A DNA stretch of 24,875 nucleotides from an uncultured Thermoanaerobacterales bacterium. GTDB lineage: Bacteria; Bacillota; Clostridia; Christensenellales; UBA1242. Shown here one piece after another: positions 22,201 through 23,661 of this stretch. The stretch lies in assembly GCA_900557695.1 (NCBI GenBank), contig USTP01000005.1:1-24875 (forward strand). Direction: 5' to 3'. The translations under genes and the position numbers were made by a program. The stretch's first letter is position 1, and the number at the start of each line of letters is the position of its first letter. Below the pieces are notes generated by a model. It was given only the letters and a program-made list of their open reading frames with translations, searched no databases and was not told where the DNA came from.

Positions 22201-22499
22201 TCGTCAGTACCAGAACTTAGGTAATACATAAGTTCCCAGGTAAAACTACCCGAGTTCTCATCAATAACATTTCCAGCATCAGTAACGCTGTAAGGATTAA
22301 AGGTGACAATAGGAGATGGTATACGCAAATCTCCGTTTGCATCAAAAGAAGAATTTGTGCCATCATTATTGCCAAACAATGAACAAGCAGAAAAGGTTAA
22401 TAGGCTAACCATTAACAACAAAAATAAGGACAAATACTTCCTAAGCGTTTTTTTCTTCACATTATTTACTTCTTTATTGCGAGTATTTCCTAAAGTCAT
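3216..22499 (-). CDS. Giant (6427-residue) repeat-rich surface lipoprotein
   Basis: One uninterrupted frame, about 700 kDa. The ATG is chosen because AGGGAG lies 6 nt upstream; a GTG 13 codons in (VKKKTL...) is the only rival and has a poorer ribosome binding site. The N-terminus is a lipoprotein signal: basic n-region (to R20-K21), hydrophobic core 22-36, then LTFSAC with the lipidated Cys at residue 39, followed by a Ser/Gly/Asn linker. This predicts export by Sec, lipidation by Lgt and anchoring on the outer membrane leaflet. Residues about 160-320 look like beta-sandwich (possibly FN3-like) modules. From about 1850 to 5650 there are many diverged Listeria-Bacteroides/InlB-B-type beta units, each with an F-x-G-[WYF] core (GWYINGQIVS near 3670, GWYNSGRLIS near 4017, GWYIYDGQS near 4327) and a closing strand such as LVAKY. 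Residues about 6095-6427 are different, more helical and lack the repeats. There is no LPXTG motif. The chain is rich in Thr, Ser, Tyr and Asn with few Cys. It is the first gene of a putative three-gene operon. By analogy with similar repeat proteins an adhesin or surface fibre is plausible; the actual ligand is unknown. Confidence 0.9.
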   Translation of the reverse strand: MTLGNTRNKEVNNVKKKTLRKYLSLFLLLMVSLLTFSACSLFGNNDGTNSSFDANGDLRIPSPIVTFNPYSVTDAGNVIDENSGSFTWELMYYLSSGTDEQLKDANYDQMYYLANFYVDANFEEVYRYYQYTDKKPIYSSSRAEILEYFGLTGTSVVANISGAHFYGVFQESGATVIRRVYTAAEYVIQNKAAISFPDYEVVVDGKYYTFRVTLNNLNNLVVNPGEYNPFSDGTGEDASLFKFEYRTGKASSGSSDFLECPSGYMTYYVDDYGRFMIRFNPRLEEGSTNRYLKVRAISETEGRGDSLYSSTVSFEAYSVTFSSYSANSVDLTYGPLIYDSDSFYFHNIKTTYDSANNQNYISSLTGVFPEGRKVVVSRETLYTEDYDYALQSWTTNAYAENSLILGNTIPKGLTGFTLGSSDYNGMIGDNCIPTAMKTGSEAFQNISYKYSYSSPSYYDKSHINDPLSSFVYEHLYGYYMDDSSGEYEMVVVPVGDESKTVTRSDLIVVSHAKINGYKFYANFAKVRNFVASGTFFAGDNFFTNSNQYLTGVTISVFDKNGQRLIYTNAESESVFSAETITETGNSSVNRTKAITFVFDGAYFMVTGLEYGDFLYFEKEGAPLVNDGFTSSELTLPYSFHSSYMEKKFIEYLGAEYKILNLQPNSTTYSDRQDIGIIGTQYAEESNLVVNLYQIAEDGDAEQISDTGLKLLQNGDVGYEIIKSVSSYEDEYGYITTNVIISLILPSNATLIGYNTETLNTNTDVYYMSTASGKIYLVTQKYNASTLEYDATGYYEFSTALVDGDDVRQTTTSTYIEYNGELYVYDHKSGKQNGDHIDTTYYYTKVNQDESAGADIVVLAKTDSVSGTIWNLVTYTPIDDSRITAEAIENENGQVVPVIKIDGEEVVLYSASTTDPVINTEANEVSFVATVYGTDMVQTQTDNDTNATNTNDVYVYYDTKLVNGTRYYTSPIAKKKIIQSSIDEESGSASISEENVLYYKEISNFDALHALGVIMLGEDILSGSNDFSGYAAAYREVMGARIIQSCYYYVKPLGDANQVLIKQYINEETNDGEANYVTHYYYYAYVDGRVQRIEYTGPVASVNLVENDKKIYSSSIELYNIAGDRIDPNDSDYNKVINNKLYDATGNIKYYFSWNYDRNDPPTVSPSKFYKYSHQVVEGYVEEGLDPNYVFVETAYNNVQTYSSVSTSSTGSIELRYAYTLYTISDDGDIITTQLYYDGSKYYEILETKYITKETNNDGVISTEVILVSMIDQTKGFTLSIKNPTSDNFIDRLTVSYINGVSTAVTYTQNVLNSSGNPTTETFTSYNAYLIPSYYVKNSDGTETQLYQGLNGYWGDTINIAIPTVIKPIFTAVYEYTTNMAFTTNESGELVYSNGNPVRDSNGRLLDQSGNYITDTNGNYIMVSEDGFIMDGGNKTDKLASQVDLYAVISMEAVVEIETALVRTAQTVSGNVQVTVLGKYIQTNDADNPQVYPSFSSLNSYTEEEAYTILENEEGLFDHYYSLDYTSTSIVIEGFPGVTLLSGPPYPNPVLYFSIRHKASEDAVINLSFDIKNAYYVELMGTFIQTEDSNLIRDFTTYAFKDTLTNLSLNDYIDKTFYILDATTLKPVIPYVLNAQTGEYEAKLLDADGNPVELNIQDVGINDGDFTLYYGDVVGANGKYINKVYMAYTDTDGSTKYKPINYEEDVILWKSDSTKIEDVAMYDIHSYEQGKDGIIYFNSGSSTDDNTICIGLEGISSGATASTNGVFDYSSVLISGVTYAYRTKTSQLNISDDLYGYWFDKGLNILNAYNSNDAYFLSGDESAVIIASPTVSMTDDAGVEYIYRFKEWQIYSRYNSEVLYYNRGVTENLIDRYNAILRFSSNEAGYFVVLPVYERVFSIDIGTAVIDGALNQGGGINVQYNNGDEVDVENKTDTELYLVDYFKTTYNNREGYFYGDITGSAYLYFTGEFNIDGLPVFETVEDIYVMRYSEELNLFSTGDIQLFYKLNINSSDRVTGISPVRVLSSLRTGEPGLVMLNNTNGLYTFYYNTRNVDNTYSDTTLAQYFGYQDGFLLRVTDASGYREIVDVEFSELINYAFTANFFFDTITSETDNSYTSTSLYYDPETKYFDAIDVSRFDTAISNRFGGGYITSFFQFLVMWNFYMNSHMFSNANVAQAIGNSYYLSYSSFASYIELGSPVISANVSLTNLLGDRVAQSFTNIFTALDRVTTNPIINGMYVSNKGSLSPGELMFDEDGNLYSTQQFKNVYIDRDSYVELVAVPDNGYRVEGWYKCVYDEETNTWYTTDEKASNSDYIYSDEILQAEYNTFLKTYYYITDYFEDWTYGRVYYYDEEKTEEAIVPSNMLDKVRGYFINTGSESRPNYVQVYRKGTVGDSEYFYDPQYSNRVNLENYEVVELTYISAINRTNADNNLYTLSNVPVYRVIDELNKEHFYRARNEGNIIVDGNTLRINTLHSNIRYVAKFIETYNEYIFAEGEEASGINVLAVYYNNSDEAKLDEDEVVIRTDSFGNNRTDIHYDEEGNSYGDPIVNTMDRNLFRLYEDEAKTTTLTSNFMAGFITQETASGTQTFRRYTDGSSSIYNSLISSGFNSIGKTYQVDPETDDSLNGKLTLRSMYFDVHTTVYIVVSVKAEYELSIHSLGLNSSYTIEPIIAPTDEFVAYNQGASAEEKVDYVYYVFKITYDRDPENEYASYIVHPTRGDGLAYDVLAGNYLDFYGKYFNIYDNYNNVIGYTISNDANGNQQVKLSSSYLNTLVRQGIISSELANQIRVLNFENIAEAFEEICRVLKNPEALYSTYIVEKDETNDEENRKRSSRQIFDAIRIITNEDGTYFFKSPRLIYAGQRNFVNFSTVPIYNYTIQTLTIDGYEKDDSGEFVYDENGKYVSNNNKLHSINNSFYTSAGTNDKTYVGVGTRIQLDTPFIYVDSNYNEETRMPFSTWFEDVEYGNGGLDNTVLEDLAMVENTILLLSGAQEPETGYAFVGWFEQKYDRESGQWTELTLMSNELETPYLSMSTADTIIVAVYKKVIDINITYNNQELTIQMPDVSLVNEDASDSENINKISIVTNGNTTTISGKFYFDYELKLTIAPAGGYRFSSLSFETIDSELGLSNLRGEVDLNNEYVVAVNSEGEDVKFSDVVLNSVFGIKLPVKSVIGTDTEYDTLNLTINTKRVVLVYINVENFYTTSGGLASIYNHGGFNFGLYNVADPSNPILLARTVGTSYTDFFETFEKDSTQSYIKTHVNSSGNPLLSNNNFYMYGYFDYDLSGKLALITYQEQDAAGISQWYINGYSTPTSDIASLNSNIFTGEKSSEFIINFLYSDANVDLNRSDRFALSENNTTYYANAKIEATSEMVVSHSFITDINDVSRTGVSAGTGDYSSVNVYSLMTYNGRYFYYDNGALTSQYNSSLAISNTNSYLFDSDAVINLTVNSRFIEVGGELYVFVGWFTGSYGYGENVQTRLVSTELSIVNLAPSGFYEAKYVKVNKVTVSGNENGQLSVSQTNELAFNGEPTVVYGYYETGDYYYIYTGANLIVDAYPTADYILPDFQVRNTAGEDVTEGKLVENLVDYQRLTMSGVKEDLIVYANFEKGFRITINQTLYPSIDTNQDGTEMSGVYVTMSYNSADYKVLSATVPSGTSVTFNYDESSTAYYFVGWYINGQIVSRLDNKYLTSYTQIVSNDLVIEARFVPMTQVSVSGLIYNTNTSISNFAYKLTYTDLRDNVQKEFSNASLSSYLYIPSGTVVTIEETRPQNTEGNPYTFVGWAQVDTYSSSIIRTFSTEKVATVSLSNSLTNNTGTLRLVAEYVATTTIDLSKLINIREEDMAEYYVNGEQGDQFKSYFDLILTYTDPFGNYKTTRMGSLSELTDILVRRGTPVYISYAIASTVSSRYSLSSLTYQSLGITTDITFSGSGSQEIPTTDRSSIIITGVFGAFSTITISKELNGEITASPNIEINYNFTDESNNSIENGSVSSSSVSLVIPSFSGFEITTSALSGETFIGWYNSGRLISTSPTITNADISPYGSISLVAKYITTTNVTIVRTVDGEETASSDLAVTITGNILSTSGTVTNDYSVKTLYLNSTNQSRLTDITMLTNTNVVLTATHMAGYEFVGFTISIDGENAYSISSVAGSYNTVATTLVSPCESVVITAEYITHRVVNYQVTTINGETNSSNGGSITNQTKFLNALENEVSFTLNINSNYRLAGLFVNGTALGTSYTSGQTVTIDVSGISGDINIEVRFARSYTLTIMLSVNGTGDGTEIRNKLGITRWNYGTIGSGSVSTTMSGNYVNRSVTLSPNSSLGGYVFEGWYIYDGQSVATSTYALSHTRNISLMLQSNLTLVAKYETSNSYTIQTQTTYELIDSSGSISEVDSLSSVSTANGVTTTTIGSNTYAFVGYFAKVYNYSSVAKYIKVGTSYGSSYSGTYANIVGRFVKVNTVTLSPSISNANSTITYVRSTYYPVASTTALCPETVSGSVSLSVLSLSSATLTNNPKDGYSASATTALGTISSNISRTISITRIGVTTYVNVNANKINSVTISTVSGAQNSVIISQANSEVNVTFSIPTGSTSVMIVGIYGVDSSYSTFTVTNENNNVQRSILPGSVISLSFTLGYYEQFDGYSITAGYTSVYSQVVYDYYVTSNYSNVTILGNFNSGFFATIVDSDTSKGTAILNKTGNMYSLNVTASDNYMIADVEFAKITNGAIGSFVSLQDSSISTLLGSYSFTNNGYSSQDSDNYRYPTSATATFTLLADVAVRVVYRHVTNVTFEVKESTYNSTFYTLYFDDTYSPLTLDKIKEYIDNLSTSSLREALSYTPEDLRSFEYLGTEIDSGTTIDISNLSDIIIVLNAMSEVNIIVNIDLSLDDSLGENTYNVPTNGLEITFDGETVSTYENANVFGYATAKSLSINARDLNSYFDFVGYYTQENEGGVLISTSSSYVFTRNNLNNLTQDEHGNYIVYAVFSERLQNIYIVSNYEESEFSLSVDGNTLLNVTTTLQKYTFDEGSFTYIYDEEESRVVITYPDSLSATAKNIYIHATDFDIVNSTDPLLPTGISEFVEKEISLENAIDNLYYRFYEYTDSNSKKLGETYRNVVSINLADYIAGTTITASAKRLYTVEFAYNYYSPEIAITLNILTIENNNPKSILIQEISNDRNYSSAIISYRVEEGLTVSVSVSYNSMSTDYEFSTLLGSTSVMLSDIFTNEVLGTTEAPTTEALASPSTLKDWWTNKLEGYVPTSKLHDTSAEEMSFSTYNFVAGSNISIMADFYSACRDARYYLFSVLYNLGYDGNLNLNIVNDNMNNKTGDGFIFNLALPDSSYILEIVERTTNLTTKPNTYTTKVLKDALDGSGNLILQNQTINNGLSSIVYNRYNVEGVTNSSSSYMQTSLHILMQQYVGIDFSAKRLVKNYNEDSIGYSDDISEDFESELFYKTESSDSYEEYGEDTLTHLKTGTTVTLLARMVDGYYFKGFIAISTGYKSTYNVLSYGGDYVYSVGTTYTYLPHTMNTDENGEYVSAETTFVINGDMQVYAIYEARVFIITLNSYEYKEDNEELYVELKDEDGNLVYDEAGNVVLDSEKSKMTTEPIEGGKIKGSLIVEKNVTAKLTSITHPYFRFVGWATTFEFNNLINVAIDTGTGVADYESLRDTDANRNLQYNSVFPGQDEEGEFISSAGRNNLYIYDINSDMTINVYYTFMSYQLNIELSEILSTYTYADSALNSKLPGVSSTDTLVSTSSTDTYLTYADYIRNQPGWVNPSAGRYTFETTLGSSDRNTAETTTTIVIASNDPYVYVTNDYNGNEIGYPTKVAQSLISRVYSKETGTLCYKSNQYVNIAKNNNGTLAYQRIDYIYQLDLLNEYYDNNSEYISSLEELYQNGFSYNQCEIDSDGNFKMDNIYNYINASTVDGTTVYSLKPGLFTLTIDGEAYDSSQITGDNIQIDVENGTIKLNYKVVASTAGFPTVRVQINKNPSNLPGSIIPHSIELIGYSPTTQAEMTNNSYYVSGFNIGLFDSDDFMNDPEFDVGNLDVNMVIKWQQVALPVEAVITFDGTNVNHGVYLTGATSNPKTGLSKLKCRSATECAKLTSQSYVHEHDYEIEAYFLVVVENGQLVIEMLESIINDATADRNDKEKAKILFEFLHSITAGTTDEKGAGKIYLGNGETGQLVSSITDQLSYYFSYGVTLSAFRNLFNKYFPEYVFDADNFLTYRVIEVFDYYKKGISYNFYNNYMNSDDLVISQCILQEHQIMQHNDNYILWNTILWSADKGYDYYRGASMKYTSNNSGNAFSSMTYDNNFANQTTDSSSNTLNWWQNAGNYIVGIFNGQEKYKGTYSRMLHSLISISDEQFSEQRMDYINSVVDIRTKEVIMSALHDWDNIPVSNALVAWIFYSPLLQLIDGIIMLANGDSTIFEWMTNLNFF
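9120..13540 (-). repeat. Densest array of diverged Listeria-Bacteroides-type beta repeats in the giant lipoprotein
   Basis: In the translated giant protein (residues about 2990-4460) successive units start with a short alternating strand (for example TITISKELNG, NVTIVRTVDG, YTLTIMLSVNG), pass through an aromatic core F-[VIE]-G-[WFY], and end with a strand like LVAKY, VIEARF or LVAEY. Unit starts fall near nucleotides 11690, 11385, 11030, 10655, 10350, 9995, 9730 and 9420, so the period is about 260-375 bp (roughly 87-125 residues) and is irregular. The repeats are visible only at protein level; I saw no long identical DNA copies, so they are old or strongly diversified. The pattern fits the Flg_new / InlB B-repeat / bacterial repeat families, but boundaries are approximate and assignment needs a profile search. 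Confidence 0.7.
18205..18350 (-). repeat. Short D/S-x-[ND]-G mini-repeat cluster in the giant lipoprotein
   Basis: Around residues 1384-1432 the giant protein contains five consecutive 7-9 residue steps, SNGNPVRD, SNGRLLDQ, SGNYITD, TNGNYIMV and SEDGFIMD. Each has a small or polar residue, [ND]G or G, then two to four residues and often Asp. Similar single or double copies recur at about 13800-13850 (DENGKYV) and 5735-5800 (DEDGNLVYDEAGNVV). They look like beta-hairpin turn repeats; a metal or carbohydrate role cannot be told from sequence. Confidence 0.55.
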
Positions 22500-22505
22500 A
22501 ACAAA

Positions 22506-22511
22506 CTCCCT
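22506..22511 (-). promoter_or_regulatory. Ribosome binding site deciding the start of the giant lipoprotein gene
   Basis: On the minus strand AGGGAG lies 6 nt before the ATG at 22499-22497. No comparable purine tract stands at the right distance before the in-frame GTG at 22460, so the longer n-region of the signal peptide is probably real. Confidence 0.8.
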
Positions 22512-22522
22512 ATGTTTACCTA

Positions 22523-22552
22523 GCGGGAACTAATTTTAGTTTGCGTGCCCGC
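22523..22552 (-). promoter_or_regulatory. Hairpin in the 5' UTR of the giant lipoprotein mRNA
   Basis: In the mRNA sense GCGGG (22552-22548) pairs with CCCGC (22527-22523), and inside it AACTA pairs with TAGTT around a 4-nt loop, leaving an unpaired bulge of about six nucleotides on the 5' side. The hairpin ends about 12 nt upstream of the ribosome binding site. It is not followed by a T-run, so it is not a terminator; it could stabilise the long mRNA or control translation. Confidence 0.5.
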
Positions 22553-22578
22553 ATGTAAATATATTAAATATATTTAAT

Positions 22579-22599
22579 ACACATTTTATCATAATGTGT
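22579..22599. promoter_or_regulatory. 21-bp palindrome over the -10 of the giant lipoprotein promoter (operator candidate)
   Basis: Arms ACACATT (22579-22585) and AATGTGT (22593-22599) are perfect inverted copies with a 7-bp spacer. Counting inner pairs, 9 of 10 symmetric positions match around the central C at 22589. It covers the predicted -10, the position expected for a repressor site that blocks polymerase. I do not recognise the regulator family from the half-site. Confidence 0.55.
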
Positions 22600-22610
22600 C
22601 GATTAAACAA
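22583..22610 (-). promoter_or_regulatory. Predicted sigma-A-type promoter of the giant lipoprotein operon
   Basis: The minus strand shows an extended -10, TGA-TAAAAT (-10 hexamer 22588-22583), with a weak -35 TTGTTT (22610-22605) at 16 bp. Transcription would start near 22576, giving a leader of about 77 nt that holds the hairpin and the ribosome binding site. The overlapping TATGAT five bases upstream is an alternative -10. No other good promoter is visible before the next genes, so this one probably drives the entire operon. Confidence 0.55.
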
Positions 22611-22652
22611 AATAAAAAAAGGGGCATATTACGATTTTTTAAAATTTTTTAT

Positions 22653-22686
22653 AAACCAGACATAATGGTGTCTGGTTTTATATTTT
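22653..22686 (+). terminator. Intrinsic-terminator-like hairpin in the divergent intergenic region
   Basis: AAACCAGACA (22653-22662) and TGTCTGGTTT (22669-22678) form a perfect 10-bp stem with loop TAATGG, followed on the plus strand by TTTTATATTTT (from 22676). On the minus strand the stem is followed by an A-rich stretch, so it would work only in the plus direction. No plus-strand gene ends here. It may stop antisense transcripts, or be the 3' end of a small RNA starting near 22599. Confidence 0.5.
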
Positions 22687-22843
22687 AAAATTTGAAAACA
22701 AACATATGTTCGAATATTTTTTTTGTACTTAGTGTCAGTCGTAAGCCCAAAACAGAGTAAATCATAATACAATTTGAGCAATGCAAAAATTGAAAAAAAA
22801 CCAAAAACTAAATTCAATTCTGCGTAAAAAATAATAAAACAAA
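22687..22843. other. Non-coding part of the divergent region, little recognisable
   Basis: Very AT-rich. Visible items are a 10-bp palindrome AACATATGTT (22701-22710) overlapping TTCGAA (22709-22714), and a TACAAT hexamer (22768-22773, plus strand) that could be a -10 for the regulator gene but lacks a decent -35. The only minus-strand open frame across this region (to 22629) is low-complexity Phe/Leu/Tyr/Lys sequence from AT-rich DNA with no ribosome binding site, and I do not call it. Confidence 0.5.
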
Positions 22844-22844
22844 C

Positions 22845-22881
22845 TTGACAAAATTCGACATTGTATGACAAATATAGGAGG
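22845..22881 (+). promoter_or_regulatory. TTGACA, three 10-bp-phased GACA boxes and AGGAGG upstream of the HTH gene
   Basis: TTGACA (22845-22850) is a perfect -35 hexamer, but the best -10 at 17 bp (ACAAAT) is weak and would start the RNA inside the ribosome binding site. GACA recurs at 22847, 22857 and 22867, exactly one helical turn apart, which suggests binding of a protein along one face of the DNA. AGGAGG (22876-22881) is a consensus ribosome binding site, 12 nt before ATG 22894; an ATG directly abutting it at 22882 is too close to be used. Confidence 0.45.
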
Positions 22882-22893
22882 ATGAAAAATACC

Positions 22894-23661
22894 ATGCAAG
22901 ATAAAAAGCTTATAAGTGAAAGCGATAAGAATAATTTAACAAAAATAAACGAAAAAATTATTCATATGAGTGATTTTAAAGCTTTAAGTGATAATAAGAA
23001 AAAACGCAAAAATGACAAAAATAAGGTTGAAAAAATGGCAAATAATTCAAAAAATAACGATAATAATGCAAAAATTGAAAATAAAAAACTAATTGCTGAG
23101 GCGTATAAAACCGACCTTATAATTTATATTAAAGTTCTTCTTGAAGCATACAAAAGTTTGCCAAGCATTATGAATATTATAGACCGACTTATTGAAAAGC
23201 GAGCATCATCACTTATACCCACAAGTTATATATACGGAAACAACTATCTAACCACTTATAGCGAAATAAACAAGGTATTAGATATGTCCGAGAGAAAAGA
23301 TAAACTACTAAACCTGTATGTTATAATCGAAAACATGCTCAATAGCCTCAATGAGAGAGAAAGAAAAATTGCCGTTTTAAAGTTTGTTCAAAAATGTAAC
23401 ACCGAAGACATTGCTAAAGACTTTGGAACGACCGACAGAACTATCTATCGAACAGCAAATAGAATTGTTGAAAAGCTTGCCATATTTTTACTAAAACAAA
23501 ATTGGAATAGTGAGTTTATAAGATTTCAAATCGGTTCAAATGAACCATGGCTAATAGAATTGTTTAAAAAGAAGAAAGCCGAAGAGAAAATCAATAAGCA
23601 AAGAGGAGAAAAGACAGTTGGTAAACATCAAAGCAAATCGTCATCATCAATTACCTCATAG
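22894..23661 (+). CDS. Lysine-rich protein with sigma-factor region 4-like helix-turn-helix (probable transcription regulator)
   Basis: 255 residues from ATG 22894; in-frame TTG 22861 and ATG 22882 are rejected because the AGGAGG site lies downstream of, or directly against, them. Residues about 1-65 are hydrophilic, Lys/Asn-rich and probably disordered. Residues about 68-105 are helical. Residues about 149-195 (LNSLNERERKIAVLKF, then NTEDIAKDFGTTDRTIYR as the HTH) match the layout of sigma-70 region 4: a helix with E-R-E-R, a first HTH helix, the turn at FGTT, and a recognition helix RTIYRTANRIVEKL. No region 2 (core polymerase-binding) is visible, so a classical sigma factor is unlikely; ArpU-like or other region-4-like regulators are closer. 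The tail is basic then Ser-rich. It is divergent from the giant lipoprotein operon, the usual position of a local regulator, and its last 34 bp overlap the convergent gene. What it binds and which signal it senses are unknown. Confidence 0.8.
   Translation: MQDKKLISESDKNNLTKINEKIIHMSDFKALSDNKKKRKNDKNKVEKMANNSKNNDNNAKIENKKLIAEAYKTDLIIYIKVLLEAYKSLPSIMNIIDRLIEKRASSLIPTSYIYGNNYLTTYSEINKVLDMSERKDKLLNLYVIIENMLNSLNERERKIAVLKFVQKCNTEDIAKDFGTTDRTIYRTANRIVEKLAIFLLKQNWNSEFIRFQIGSNEPWLIELFKKKKAEEKINKQRGEKTVGKHQSKSSSSITS

Noticed and set aside
3216..22499. Sortase (LPXTG) anchoring of the giant protein
   Set aside because: The C-terminus ends in EWMTNLNFF with no LPXTG-like motif followed by a hydrophobic segment and basic tail; the N-terminal lipobox explains anchoring instead.
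22653..22678. Terminator for the minus-strand direction
   Set aside because: The stem is followed by an A-rich stretch on the minus strand, and no minus-strand gene ends there; only the plus-strand side has a T-rich tail.
22629..22895. 88-residue minus-strand open frame in the divergent intergenic region
   Set aside because: Low-complexity Phe/Leu/Tyr/Lys sequence from AT-rich DNA, no ribosome binding site, and it overlaps the hairpin and the regulator's ribosome binding site.
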